A stretch of 64,000 bases of DNA from assembly GCF_027595985.1 (NCBI RefSeq), contig NC_073303.1, positions 327,793,679 to 327,857,678 of the forward strand, in the 5' to 3' direction. This document shows, one piece after another, positions 34,110 to 45,388 of this stretch. Numbering within the stretch: position 1 is the stretch's first letter; each line of letters starts with the position of its first letter. The stretch comes from Sorex araneus (Eukaryota; Chordata; Mammalia; Eulipotyphla; Soricidae). The notes beneath the pieces were generated by a model that ran no database searches, had not been told where the DNA came from, and saw nothing but the letters and a program-made list of their open reading frames with translations. A program made the translations under genes and the position numbers.

Positions 34110-34245
34110 CTGTTCAGCACTTCCATTTCCCAACTGTGAGACCCCAGCAAATTATTTAACCTTTGACATAAATATAACAAAAATTAGAAAAATGTGTATG
34201 TAGGATCTGGCAGACCCAAGATACTCAATAAATGATTGTGACACA
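34110..34245 (+). mobile_element. MIR SINE fragment
   Basis: ACCCCAGCAAATTATTTAAC (MIR core) and TCTGGCAGACCCAAGATACT with CTCAATAAATGATTG (MIR 3' end) are in the right order and spacing, with an internal gap. Confidence 0.7.
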
Positions 34246-34916
34246 GCTGTGATATTCATCAGGGAATGCTGCAGTCCATTCAGCTGTCCCATTCAGGTGT
34301 TCTTCCACCTGGCCTGCGATATCATCTGGCACATATGTGGAGGCGTTTGGTTGAATCTAAATCTTGTAGACTTTGCTTCCATCTATACTCTTGCTTAGTT
34401 GTGGCAAAAACTTGGAGGGATGCCATAAAGTATTCTGCCAACAATAATTTTAAAAATCCGTTTCAAATGGTTTGTCATAATTAGAACCCTATCAAAGCGG
34501 CTCCATAATTAGTATCTTCTTATTGTATTGTTAGAAGTACATCATGATTTCTGTGTCAAAAAGAACATGTTAGCCACAGAAATAAAACCTTCACTAGCAA
34601 CTTCTTTCTCAACGGTTTGCAGATGAACAGAGTAAGGAATCTTTTTTCTTTATATCTCCATGATATCATGCAAATCTACTATGGCCATCAGTTAGATTGT
34701 CTCTTCCTAAACACATCTTTTCTGTTCATTGGGTTTTTGGTCTGAGTTGATTACCTACAAATATTGGAGACCCATATGTGACCTGCCTAAGAGGACCCTG
34801 CTAATCAGAGGTTAGATTCCAGGTCTCTGACTTAGCAGTGTTCCTTTGGGTAGGTCACACCCAGCTTCTGAAGGTCTGTCTTTTCATTCCTAATACATGA
34901 AGAATAAGACTCCATC
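34246..34916. other. unique sequence, nothing recognised
   Basis: No identifiable repeat. The 72-codon frame at 34266-34484 has no recognisable motif. Confidence 0.35.
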
Positions 34917-35072
34917 AATGGTTCTCAAAATGTGGCTCACAGAGCAGCAGCACCTGGAAATTGTTAGAAATAGATTCCTGGTCCCCAGCCACACACAGCT
35001 AGGCAGGACCCAGCAATCAGGATTCCTGCTGAGGCTCCTGAGTCTGTGCAATCTGCATTTTGAGAGCCACTG
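34917..35072 (+). mobile_element. MER5A-like DNA transposon
   Basis: Near-complete MER5-type element: ATGGTTCTCAAAATGTGGCT at the left end, then AGCAGCAGCACCTGGAAATT, GACCCAGCAATCAGGATTCC and a right end TTTTGAGAGCCACTGG, which pairs with the left end. MER5A is a hAT-Charlie derivative shared by placental mammals. It generates spurious opposite frames of about 64 codons. Confidence 0.88.
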
Positions 35073-35869
35073 GATGCCAAGCACTGATGTCTGACACCTC
35101 TGACCATCTTAGAGCTATAAGATTTAAGAAGTCATGTCGCTCATTTGGGCCCTGAGGCAAGTGGCTGTCTGGAGCAGTCAGAGGATTGAATTGTTCCATT
35201 AGAAATATCCAGATGTGGAGACTCCCTTAACTGGCTTAATTCCTTTTCTAACTACTCAAGAAGCTTATTATAAAAATAGTTTCAGAACAGTGATTTTTTA
35301 GATTCATTTTGGGGGTTGTAGTGGCTTTAAGTCAAGCTGCTGTAAAGATTTTTAAATTGGTAAAGACTAAAAAGGAGCTGGAAAGATTGTCCAGGGCATG
35401 TGTGCACAGCAGCGAGGGGGATCAAGTAGGAAATATAGTGAAATTATGTGTAGTGTTTATATTTCTTATGCATATATTTATGTATATTATAATTATGTAT
35501 ATCTAGGTATATTTCAAGACAGTTACATATTCTAAAACACCCATTCGTGGCCTTATGGACTTGTTTAAGAAACACATCTAAGGAGACTTTTTTGTAAATT
35601 GTAAGCACATTTTCGTAAGTTCTGTAATAGAAGCCATTCTACAAATGTTTTCCAGTTTTCAATTATTTGTCAAATACCTATCGAACACTTTCTCCTGAGC
35701 AAGAGTTGTTTGAATTTACCATGGGTGTGGCAAATACGACTTTTTCTTCTATGAGTTTTCACACAATTATCTACAAAACTAGACAGAAGAATTACAAATA
35801 GCCATAGATTTCTTCTGCAAAAAAATATTGATGATGGAAATTGGGGAGGGAAATTATTATTTTTTTGTG
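35073..35869. other. unique sequence with a possible SINE relic
   Basis: GGAGCTGGAAAGATTGTCCA at 35376 could be the head of a decayed SINE, but no box B follows. Otherwise nothing was recognised. Confidence 0.35.
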
Positions 35870-36000
35870 AGGGTGGGAGACATGGGGGGTTATGGTTTGG
35901 ACTATCAACACCTTATTGTGTTCAGAGGCTATTCCTGACTCCGTGCTCAGGAGTTGTCCCTGGCAGTGGAGGGGATTGATTTGGGTCAAAAGATTTAACC
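35870..36000 (-). mobile_element. old partial tRNA-SINE
   Basis: TTCAGAGGCTATTCCTGACT and CCGTGCTCAGGAGTTGTCCC match the tail. GGGGATTGATTTGGGTC is a decayed box B complement. The head is missing. Confidence 0.65.
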
Positions 36001-36168
36001 AGCTTTCTTCAAGGATTATGCACAAAGTTCTAGAAGCAAATAAAGTGGAGTCTTCCAGTCTCCAGTTGTATAAATGCACACAGTTGCCATTCTCTGCTTA
36101 GCTTTCCAGGTTCTAGAAACAGAATTTTTTTCCGGCTGGTGATATTATATTTTTTCTTATATTTGTGT

Positions 36169-36267
36169 CCTTCCTTCCTTCCTTCCTTCCTTCCTTCCTT
36201 CCTTCCTTCCTTCCTTCCTTCCTTCCTTCCTTCCTTCCTTCCTTCCTTCCTTCCTTCCTTCCTTCCT
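36169..36267. repeat. (CCTT)25 microsatellite
   Basis: About 25 perfect CCTT units (GGAA on the minus strand) begin directly beyond the tail of the L1 fragment that follows. It likely grew from the L1's A-rich tail. It accounts for the Arg/Lys/Glu/Gly repeat frame read on the minus strand. Confidence 0.98.
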
Positions 36268-36615
36268 CTCTTTCTTCCCTTTCTTTTTATTGAATCACCC
36301 TGAGTAAACAGTTGCAAACTTGTTCAGATTCAGTTTCAGTCATATAATGTTCTAACACCTGTCCCTACACCAGTGTACATTTTCCACCATTAATATTCCT
36401 AGTCTCCATCCTCCATCCTGCCTCCCCCAACCCCACCCCTGCAGCCTGTCTTTACAGCAGGTATTTTTCTCTGTGTCTCTGTCTCTGTGTCTGTCTCTCT
36501 CCTTCCCTCCCTCTTTCATTCCCTCCCCGCCTCTCTCTTTCTCTCTCTCCTCCTCTCTCCTTTTGGGCATTATGATTTGCAATACAGGTAATGAAAGGTT
36601 ATCATGTATAACTAT
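36268..36615 (-). mobile_element. L1 3' UTR fragment with expanded pyrimidine tract
   Basis: TTTATTGAATCACCCTGAGT, ACCAGTGTACATTTTCCACC and TTTTGGGCATTATGATTTGC match the shrew L1 3' UTR on the minus strand. The tract corresponding to CTCTCTCTA in other copies is expanded to about 90 bp of CT-rich repeat (36468-36560). Confidence 0.9.
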
Positions 36616-37798
36616 GATAATGATAGTTGTAAATGAACACTCTGGACAAGAACTGAATGCTGAAAGTAGGTAAAGGGTATTTGGATATTGGACATTGGAT
36701 TTTAAGCAATTAAAATGCTCTCCTTATTTCCAGTGTTAAATAAAACTATTTTCCCCCACAAGACATTTTTTAGTATTTTGAGCTATATTTTTACTTTTGA
36801 TATAAAGAAACAAAAAGGCAGATAATTTTAGAGACCTTCTAACTAGCAGAGTTGCTTACTTTCAATGTGCTTAGGGTGAATTGATTAATTCTGTGTACTT
36901 AATAGGTACTCATAAGACATTGCCTCTTAGTCTTTAAACAAGATTTTAATTAATTCTTGTAAGAGAGATAACTCTGTACTTATTTCCTAGACCTTTCCAA
37001 TTATAATTACAATATCTTTGTCTTGATGACATCATGTAGTCCAACATCATTTCTTGGTTGTTCAATTTCAGGGAAAAAAATTGGGTAGTGTGAAAGTGTT
37101 TCTGATTTGATTGAATTTCCATGCTTAGTATTTATTCCTGAACTATATAAAGACTTTATCACTGACAGAAGCTGCTTAAATTCTCTGTTGGGGAGCAGAC
37201 AATTTAAAGAACTATATTCTAAAAATATGAGTAAGAGAAAATAATTCTATTGTGTACTGTACAGGTAGAAAGTCTACAGTTAACTACTGAAGGTCTACAG
37301 TTAACTACTATAAGGTCTTCAGGATGACATTATTAAGAGTTAGATGGCCCATATTAAAATTGCTAATTAAATGAACTTTTATGAAAAAGTTAAACTACAT
37401 CTTATTGTACATTTTATTACAGTGCAAGATCCTCTGAGAAAAAGTATTGTCCTCTTTACATGTTAATACTGTGTCAAACAGAATAGAAATTTATGCATTA
37501 AAGCTAACAAAAGATTTTTTATCTAATGATGATTAGTGCCGATATAAGCAGAATATGTAACACATCTAGACAGTAATGAGGATAAATTATGCATTGGAAT
37601 CCTGTCTATACAATGCTAAAATCTCTTTCAAACAGTAGAAGATCTATGGTCAATGGTTCTGTCACTAAAATCAATGAGGGTGTTAGAAATATTATTGCTA
37701 GGCCCCATCAATTATGTGCACATCTCTGGAGACTGGTCCCTAACATTGATATTTAAAGACTTCCGGTAATTCTCAAATAGAATTAGAATCAAGTTGTA
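36616..37798. other. unique AT-rich sequence, no gene seen
   Basis: No transposon recognised. A 21-bp unit is duplicated in tandem, with the core GTCTACAGTTAACTACT at 37272-37288 and 37293-37309. Confidence 0.35.
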
Positions 37799-37960
37799 GG
37801 CCAGAGAGATAGCTCAATGGGCTGAGTGAATTCTTTGCATGCGGGAGGCCTGGGTTAGCTCCCCAGAACCTAATGGTCCCTAAACACTGATGAGAGTGAC
37901 CCTGAATACTGAATTGGGAGTAACCTCTGATCACTGCTCAGTGTAACCTGTAAGACAAAC
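37799..37960 (+). mobile_element. old tRNA-SINE
   Basis: AGGCCAGAGAGATAGCTCAA head (box A-like TAGCTCAATGGG), GCATGCGGGAGGCCTGGGTT, then a decayed body and GATCACTGCTCAGTGTAACC tail. Confidence 0.8.
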
Positions 37961-37991
37961 AAAAAATCAACAAAAGAATCAAGATGCCCTT

Positions 37992-38180
37992 GGGGCTGGA
38001 GCAATAGCACAGCGGGTAGGGCGTTTGCCTTGCATGCAGCCAACCCAATTCAACTCCCAGCATCCTATATGGTCCCCTGAGCACCGCCAGGAGTAATTCC
38101 TGAGTGCATGAACAAGCAGGAGTAACCTCTGTGCATCGCCGGGTGTAAACCAAAAAAGCAAAAAAAAAAAAAAAAAAAAA
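37992..38180 (+). mobile_element. shrew tRNA-SINE, family A, young copy
   Basis: GGGGCTGGAGCAATAGCACA head, full body and a 22-nt poly-A. Target duplication AATCAAGATGCCCT (37977-37990) and AATCAAGGTGCCCT (38181-38194). Box B is decayed to CAATTCAACTCC. Confidence 0.96.
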
Positions 38181-38400
38181 AATCAAGGTGCCCTAGCCTT
38201 TAAGATAACTGTGTGATTGTCATATTTGGGCAATGATATGGTTGATGAAATAATGCCAACAGCTAGAAGGTATAGATTTAAATATAAAGCTTTAAATATA
38301 TCTATTGACAGTTATCTAGTTAGATCAACACCTAGATAAAAATATAGATATACTTATTTCTATATCTGTAGCTATATATCTCTATAAAGATATGTATATT

Positions 38401-38563
38401 TGAGGGCAAGACCAGGGGCACCACTTGATAATGCTCAGCGGTTATTCCTGACTCTGTGCTGAGGGGTCACTCCTGGTGCCAGGGCACCAGGGATTGAACC
38501 ATTAAACTGGGGTTTGCTTTATGCAAGGCAAGCACACTAATTCTTACATACTCTTCCCAGGTC
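38401..38563 (-). mobile_element. old tRNA-SINE
   Basis: TTATTCCTGACTCTGTGCTG, GGGATTGAACCATTAAACTG and TTTATGCAAGGCAAGCACAC are in tail-to-head order, with a small insertion in the box B region. Confidence 0.75.
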
Positions 38564-38785
38564 CAACATATACATATTGTCATGGCAATTTGTTAGGAAG
38601 CAAGAGGGATTACTTTGAGCAGGAGATGCAGCATATTGATAAAGATACACCTTTCAAACCCCCAGTGTTTCTGGCCAGCCCAGCCAGGATCCCCAGCTGT
38701 CCAAGGTCCATCATTCAGTTTACTTCATCTTTATTTTAAGGTTAGAATGATTTTTTCTAATTATGCTTTGTGGATTTGGTTTTGC

Positions 38786-38943
38786 TTGTTTGTTAGTTAC
38801 GGGGTGAAGGGTACCACCTGTGGTACTCAGAGGCTACTCCTGGCTCTGAGCTCAGGAGACCATGTGTAGTATCAGAAATTGAAACAATGTTGGTTGTAGT
38901 CAAACGAGTACCTTAACCCCTGTGTTAACTTTATCCCTTGGAC
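38786..38943 (-). mobile_element. old tRNA-SINE
   Basis: GTGGTACTCAGAGGCTACTC, CTGGCTCTGAGCTCAGGAGA and a degenerate head (CCTTAACCCCTGTGTTAACT). Confidence 0.65.
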
Positions 38944-39010
38944 CAATTTTTGTAGGCATTTTTTAATTCCTATTTTGTTTCTTTGTGTGTTGTATAGCTT
39001 TTTAGGTAAG

Positions 39011-39051
<41 letters not shown>

Positions 39052-39070
39052 TATATGTACATATATATAA
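39011..39070. repeat. (TA)n microsatellite
   Basis: About 17 TA units followed by imperfect ATATACATATATATATGT steps. Confidence 0.95.
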
Positions 39071-39689
39071 TAGTAGATTATTTTTCTATGCTTTCCAGAG
39101 GTGAGAGAGGCTGAAGAAACTTATCATTGCCTAAAGCAGTTTTTGTTTAAGTCTAAACAATATTTTTCTTAGAATTTTTTCATTGGAAAAACATCTACCT
39201 TAGGTAAGAGTGGGTCTGCAGTTATTTATCTACTATTTCATTGTTCTGGGAAGGGGAATGGATGTAAAGGATTACATCACATGTCTATTTTGTGGTATTG
39301 TTTTTGCCTCTTATAAACAACAGATGGAAATATTTTGAAAGCTTTTGTTTGATTTCCCTTTGACTCCTGACATATCCCTTTACGCTCATCCCTTGGGGTG
39401 GAAGTAAAGGAGATTTTCATGCAAACTTTACCAAAAACAAGACATCCAAAATTTTATTAATAATTGTAAGGCCATTTGACATTTTAGTTTCTTAGTGTTT
39501 CTTCTACCTTTCCCCCCCTGAGAAAATGATGTCATCACTCTTAAACCTGAAAAATGAGGTCTTAGTCTGTAAAGATAGTATGAATGCGTATGAAATGGAA
39601 AGAAAAGACAAAGGACAGATGTTCTCATTTTGCTGATCACAAACTTGGTTATCTTTCTCTCAAACTTTATTTTAAAATTTCACTTACCT
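39071..39689. other. unique sequence, nothing recognised
   Basis: No identifiable repeat or exon. Confidence 0.35.
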
Positions 39690-39864
39690 TTTTCTTTTTT
39701 TCACTTTTTTGGGTCACACCCAGCTATGTTCAGGGGTTATTCCTGGCTCTGCACTCAGGAATTAGTCCTAGAGGTGCTCAGGGACCACATGGATGCCGGG
39801 GATGGAACCAAGGTCAGCTGCGTGCAAGGCAAGCGCTCTACCTGCTGTACTATCGCTCCAGGCC
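39690..39864 (-). mobile_element. tRNA-SINE, family A
   Basis: T-rich start, GGGTCACACCCAGCTATGTT, GGGGATGGAACCAAGGTCAG (box B complement), CTATCGCTCCAGGCCC head. Full length. Confidence 0.94.
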
Positions 39865-39929
39865 CTAAATTTTACTTCCTAAATCACCATAAAAGAAACT
39901 TTACTTTTCCATGATCTTTCTGCAGTTGC

Positions 39930-40580
39930 AGAGAGTCATATCATCACCACTGCCCACAGCACAGCAGCACCCTTGTGCTGCAACTCTGGGATCAGACCCT
40001 TCTTCCCAAGCCCCGGGCCAAAGCTCTTCTCCTTTACAATAGCTGTGTGTTTCCAGACTGTCACACAAATGTAGCCATTTATGATACTACATGTAACCTT
40101 GTGAAACTGACTTATTTTACTTAACATAATGCTCTTGAAATTCAACCAAGTTACTGTATTTATCAACAAGTCCTTTTTTTACTAAGTATTATTTCTTTGT
40201 ATTGCATTACCGATATTTATCTATTGATTGATTTGTGATATTTAGAATTTTTCCCCAAATTTTGGCCATTAAAAGCAGGACTGTGATAGATATTAAGGTA
40301 GAGTGCATGCACATGTGTATGTATGTATGTGTGTGTATGTGTGCATACATGTGTGTGTGTGTGTGTGTGTGTAAGTTTTTATTTCTCTAGGGTAAGTGCC
40401 CAGAAGTAGAGGACTTTGGGATCACATAGTAAGAGTGTAATAAGAAACTACTTAGCTGCCAAAGTGGCTCTACCATTTTGAATTCTTACCAACAATGCCT
40501 GAAAGTTCTAATCACTTCATTCAGCACTTGTAACAGTCACAACTTTTTATTTAGCCTTTCTGAAGAGGTACAGTGACCTA
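39930..40580 (-). mobile_element. old L1 ORF2 C-terminal region
   Basis: ACTTATTTTACTTAACATAA, then TTGATTGATTTGTGATATTT and AGTGGCTCTACCATTTTGAA, occur in the order of a minus-strand mammalian L1 ORF2 end. The frame is broken by indels. A TG microsatellite has grown inside it. Confidence 0.75.
40321..40372. repeat. (TG)n/(GTAT)n microsatellite
   Basis: Mixed GTAT and GT units ending with about ten perfect GT units. Confidence 0.92.
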
Positions 40581-41014
40581 TGTGTGGATTTCAAAGGAGA
40601 TGAGGGGGTAGCTTTTCATCTCTTGGGCCTTTAACTCTGCAGTCAGAGGTATGTTGGAATCTCAAATATCACATTGGTATTTGTCCCATACATCTGGTGG
40701 TGAAACCATCATGGTCTCTTCTACTATGCTTTGTAAGTTCAAAAAGAAGAAGCAGAAGGGAAGGGACTGAAATGGACAGCTTCAAAGAAATATAGCAGTA
40801 TTATACCATTTTTCCTTTCTCTGCTTCTCATACCTTCCTTCCCCTTTTCCTCTTGTTCCTTGCCCTTAAGGGATTACATATGGGAGTTTGCATGTTGTTC
40901 TTTTTATTCAAATTGATATTCACCCAAAGGAAGACAAAACGCATTTTACTTTACTACACAGTGACAGAAGGGGGAAAAAAATCTAGCAGTAAGAAGTTGG
41001 AATAATCAAAGGAT
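40581..41014. other. unique sequence, nothing recognised
   Basis: No transposon or exon recognised. Confidence 0.35.
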
Positions 41015-41120
41015 CTGTTTTTACCCAAATTGTTGTGCTGCCTGCTGTGAATCTGATTGACGTCCCTGATGCATCAGGCACTACCCTGGCAGGAAGTCTC
41101 CTTGACAGCACCAGCAGCCA
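41015..41120. promoter_or_regulatory. candidate conserved non-coding element
   Basis: Non-repetitive segment with a perfect 14-bp palindrome CCTGATGCATCAGG (41065-41078), a GACGTC core just before it (TTGACGTCC) and repeated CAGCA steps. The composition contrasts with AT-rich surroundings. Function is inferred. Confidence 0.25.
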
Positions 41121-41599
41121 AAAAGAAAAAAAAATCCCTCCCCCAGCACTCCAAACAACAACAAATGTGCAGAATTAAAATGTGGGATATAATTTTTGCT
41201 CCAAAACATTAAAAAAATGGTAGAATTAGAAAAAGTGATGAATTAAACACGAGTGAGAAAGCTCAGGAGCATTCCGACACTATAAAAAAGGTTTTTTAAA
41301 AAAAAAAATTTTAATGACTTCATTTAATTCTAAAGAATCATCTGAACGTAAATGAATGTGCCTAGTGGTGATCTATAATTTTGTACATTCTACATCCCCT
41401 TAATAAAAAAAGACACAAAGAGATAGGTGAACTTTAAGTGACATAGGAACAGGAGGAGAGGGTCTTGGGCACTTTGGTGATGGTTAAGATGCAGTAACTT
41501 TGTGCATCAAGACCATAAGTATTAGCACTATTGTAGTAACCACATTACCTAACCTTCAATTTGAGAAGATGTACATTTAATTTCTTATTTTATCATTAT
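41121..41599. other. unique AT-rich sequence, nothing recognised
   Basis: A-rich tracts (for example the A9 run near 41300), no identifiable repeat. Confidence 0.35.
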
Positions 41600-41860
41600 A
41601 CATTTTGGGGAGTTTCTCGAATGTGTGCTTGGGAGACTGGGGAGTCACTCCAGCTAATACTTGATCAGTTAGACTAGAAGTTCAATACTAGGGTCGAAGG
41701 TACAGTTATCTCGTGTGGTACCACTCTCAGGCCACCCAGTTTTGCTTGGAGTACACAAGGGAAACACTCCATGATGTCTCGGGGCCATGCAGTGCTAGAG
41801 ATTAAACTGGAGCCATGCATCCCTGTAATGTATCTCTCTCCCTAGCATCTATTACTATTT
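41600..41860 (-). mobile_element. probable very old SINE
   Basis: GCCATGCAGTGCTAGAGATT, AAACTGGAGCCATGCATCCC and GTATCTCTCTCCCTAGC have the order of a decayed SINE complement; the upstream part is not alignable by eye. Confidence 0.45.
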
Positions 41861-42182
41861 TTATGTTGTCTCCTTATTACCATGATAAGAGAAAATGTAA
41901 ATTGTCTATGTGATAGTATTTTTATTAATCTTATACTATAGGTTCCTATAAATTTATAATAATTTATAATAGAAAGAAATTTATAATAATTCTTTTCTTT
42001 GGAGGGTGGTGGACTAAATGTTTAATGATGAAAGAAATCTGATATAAACTCCTATTTTTATTATTTCCTGTAATCATTAGTGTTTTTGTGTATACTGTAG
42101 AATGAGTTAGCACTATAAAATTAGCTTTCCATTGTCCACAATCAAAAAAGGAAATTACCATCAACTTTTTTTAAGACTTGGT

Positions 42183-42420
42183 TTTTTACCCCCTCGATAC
42201 CACCTTTGTTGTGGTCATTGCTGTGAGTCTGGATTGCACAGGTCATTGCAATACTCCCACACTCAACTGTGATGTGGTACCGGGGATTGTATACTTACAG
42301 CAATGGTTTCACACCAGCACTGCCCTGGGTGCTGGAATGTGGCTAGATGCAAGGGTTGAAGTTGGGACCTTAAGCTTGCAAGGCAAGTTCTTTAGCACTG
42401 AACTACAGTCTGGAGCCCTA
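42183..42420 (-). mobile_element. probable very old SINE
   Basis: AAGCTTGCAAGGCAAGTTCT and CTACAGTCTGGAGCCCT match the SINE head complement, and GGGTTGAAGTTGGGACC is a decayed box B. The frame at 42178-42444 is a product of this repeat. Confidence 0.55.
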
Positions 42421-42807
42421 ATGAACTCTTCCTTATATACTTAACTGTGAGATCTTTAGTGCCATCTGCCTCCTCATTTAATTATTTATGGGAACATAGT
42501 GTACCTCCATCTCTTTAAATGCAGTATAGCACAAGTATTCAAATGTCCACCTCTAAAATTATACACACTTTCTTCTCTACATGATAATGCATTTTTTTGC
42601 CTTGAACTAAGAAGTCATAAATACTTGGCATCTGGGAAATTCAACTTGTAATAATCAATGCTAATTTCTATTTACTTCAAAACAAAGTTATTATATTTAT
42701 TAATGAATTCCCCATTGCATGTCTCAAGATTTTATTTTAGATAGATGTTTTTTTTCCCTGAACTTGTCACAATGTCAAAAGAATAGGAACTAATTGCTTT
42801 TATTTTA
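42421..42807. other. unique sequence, nothing recognised
   Basis: No identifiable repeat or exon. Confidence 0.35.
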
Positions 42808-42824
42808 GTGGAGAGACAATCTTT

Positions 42825-43081
42825 TTTTAAATTGAATCACCGTGAGGTAGTTACAAGCTTTCATGTTTGAGTTACAATCACACAATGATTAAACACCCAT
42901 CCCCCCACCAGTGCACATTCCCCACCACCAGTATCCCCTGTATACCCCGCCTTTCCCACCCTCCCCCTGCCTCCATAGCAGACAGTATTCCCCATACTCT
43001 CTCTCTACTTTTGGGCACTATGGCTTGCAATACAGATACTGAGAGGTCACCATGGTCCGTTATCTACTTTCAGTACACATC
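42825..43081 (-). mobile_element. 5'-truncated L1 3' UTR
   Basis: TTGAATCACCGTGAGGTAGT, ACAATGATTAAACACCCATC and TTGCAATACAGATACTGAGA match the other L1 tails. The flanks GTGGAGAGACAATCTTT (42808-42824) and GTGGAAAGATATTCTTT (43082-43098) agree at 14 of 17 positions, an aged target duplication. Confidence 0.92.
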
Positions 43082-43098
43082 GTGGAAAGATATTCTTT

Positions 43099-43321
43099 AA
43101 CTCTTGAAAGTTTAGTTTCGGTAACACTTGTATATGTGTTCACCCATTAAACCTTTTTGGAATTGGGCAGTGTACTTAACATGGAAGAGTTTGTGGCAAA
43201 AAGACGTGGAAGAAGCACTTAAAATTCAGATATGAGAAAGTTGTAAGTTTTAAACAATTTTTAAGTAAATAAATGAATTTGCTTTCTTAATTCTATTTTT
43301 TCACTACCTATTTATTTTGAG
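43099..43321. other. unique sequence, nothing recognised
   Basis: Short AT-rich spacer between two mobile elements. Confidence 0.35.
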
Positions 43322-43480
43322 TGTGGGGGCAACACCCAACAGTGTTCAGGAGACACTCCTGGCTCCATGTGTGGTATTGCTGTTGGCAATACTTAGAGGA
43401 CCCATGGTGGTGGGGATCAAACCCAGCCTCCCGTAGACAAAGTTTGCACTCGACCTGCGCAACCAGCTCCCTGCTCCTGA
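43322..43480 (-). mobile_element. old tRNA-SINE
   Basis: ACACCCAACAGTGTTCAGGA, GGGGATCAAACCCAGCCTCC (box B complement) and CGACCTGCGCAACCAGCTCC head. Confidence 0.75.
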
Positions 43481-44440
43481 GAGTTATTATTTTAATTTGT
43501 GTTTCTTAGCTCAGTAAGTGTGCTATGGTATGTTATATTTATTTGAAATACGTTACCTTCATTGTGAAGCTGAATGTTATTTCAAAGTGTGCTATGTTAG
43601 TGCTCACTTGAATAAACTGCATTTTACTACCACCAAGTTGAGGCTGGGTATTATCTTAATATTTAAGTAGGTATTTCTAAAAGACCCACATTCAAAAGAT
43701 GGAAAAAAAATATTTTGATAACTGGAGCTCTTCATATTTTTAATATTTTCTTTTCCATGTAGTAGAAAATATTTTATTTCATTAACTTAAAGTTTTTATA
43801 AATCCTGAGGCTTTGTTCTGGAATTAAGTTTTCTAGCTTTTTTCCGGAATTAAGTTTTCTCTCTCTCTTTTTCTAATCCTTTTAAATATATTTTTTCTGC
43901 TTTTATGTCATAAGGAAATTGCTTGCCTGTCATGTGTCAGAACAGAAATGGGAAGGGAAAGAAAGATTAGTCTATTTGCGGTCTGCACTGCCCATATACT
44001 TCTTCCAGCCAGGCAGGGCCAGCTGACTTGTTAACTTTACCATTCTTTGCTTCTTCTAATGATTCCTATTTCCCTAGAATAGCATAAAATTATTCTTTGT
44101 TCTTACTGATTTATGACAGGGATAGTGAGTTAAATGGGTAAACTTTATTTTCAAGATTTATATTCAAACCTACTTCAATGAATTGTTCAATGTGATACAG
44201 TAAAGTACATTGTTAGACCAAGACTAAAGAAGTCTGAAGATTCTGAGTGGATCAGGAAATGATGATTCTAATGACTTGATATGCCAAGAGTTCAAATATT
44301 ATCTCTTTTCCCCACACTTGCCTTTAAAGGTGTCATGTTGTCAGGTTTTGTGGCGCACACTGAATAACCAAGCTGTCAAATAATTACGTTTGGAATTACT
44401 TAAGTAATTACCACCCACAAAATCCTACTTATCTTTAGTA
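43481..44440. other. unique AT-rich sequence, no gene seen
   Basis: No transposon recognised. The block GGAATTAAGTTTTCT occurs twice about 25 bp apart (43821 and 43846). Confidence 0.35.
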
Positions 44441-44454
44441 GTGCCACACACAGA

Positions 44455-44625
44455 ACAATACAATGCAATAGGAGGGAAACTAAGACATTGGTGGTGGGAA
44501 ATGTATGCTGATGAAGGGACAAGCGTTGAAACACTGGCTGAAACTAAATCACAAACAACTTTGTAACTTGTCTCTCATGGAGGTTCAATAAAAAGCAAAA
44601 AAATTAAAAATAAATAAAACAAAAA
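44455..44625 (+). mobile_element. L1 3' UTR fragment
   Basis: AAGACATTGGTGGTGGGAAA, TGTATGCTGATGAAGGGACA and a terminal TTCAATAAAAAGC plus A-rich tail match the L1 3' end on the + strand. Confidence 0.8.
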
Positions 44626-44678
44626 TTTTTGAAAAAGTTTCTAATTTTACGCAAGTTTATACTAATAAAAATATTTAA

Positions 44679-44838
44679 GCTGAAGATAGTACAGGGGTTA
44701 AGGCCCTTGCTTTATCTGCAGCCAACCCACGTTCAATTCCTACCACTGTGTATGGTCTCCTGGAGCTCTGCCAGAAGTGATCCCTGTCACACAGCCGGGA
44801 GTTGCCTCTGAGTACTGCTGAGTATGGTCTACTACCCC
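44679..44838 (+). mobile_element. old tRNA-SINE
   Basis: CTGAAGATAGTACAGGGGTT head, CACGTTCAATTCCTACCACT (box B) and a family A-like body (TATGGTCTCCTGGAGCTCTG). Confidence 0.8.
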
Positions 44839-45226
44839 AATATTTAGGCTACTTATTCAAAATATAAGATAATTGAATCATTTATTGTCTGTCCAATGTG
44901 ACTTGGTCAAGTTGTTTCCAGTTTTTAACCTGACATATGCCAAGATATAGAATTATTTTCTAACTGAATTATCTAAGAATCAAACTCGAGCATCTGTTAG
45001 ATTTGGGGACACAACAATAAGGGCCATCCCATAAAGTAGGTGGTACATTCAGCTAGTCATTTTGGAAGACTATTCCTGTGATGGGGGGAACATATAGAGG
45101 TGACGGGAAAAAAAGATGTCAAGAGTTGTTGAGGTAATCGTTACAGGATTAGTAGAAAGCCATTGTCCACTCCTTCAGCCCCCTCTGTCACTTAACATGA
45201 AGAGAGAAAACTGTTAACAGGGTCCA
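44839..45226. other. unique sequence, nothing recognised
   Basis: No identifiable repeat or exon. Confidence 0.35.
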
Positions 45227-45388
45227 AGCTGGAGCAAAGAGATAGTGCAGGGCTTAAAGTACTTGCTTTGAATGTGGCCTTAGTTTCATTTCTGGCACCA
45301 CCTGGTCTCCAAGCACTGTCAGGAGAAACTTCTGAGCACAGAGCCAGGAATAGCCCTGAGCACCACCAGGTGTGGACCAACCACCAAA
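45227..45388 (+). mobile_element. tRNA-SINE, family A-like
   Basis: AAGCTGGAGCAAAGAGATAG head, TTTCATTTCTGGCACCACCT, GCACAGAGCCAGGAATAGCC and CACCACCAGGTGTGGACCAA tail. Confidence 0.85.

Noticed and set aside
36030..36317. Frame with a Lys-Glu-Gly-Arg repeat
   Set aside because: It is the translated CCTT microsatellite, not a protein repeat.
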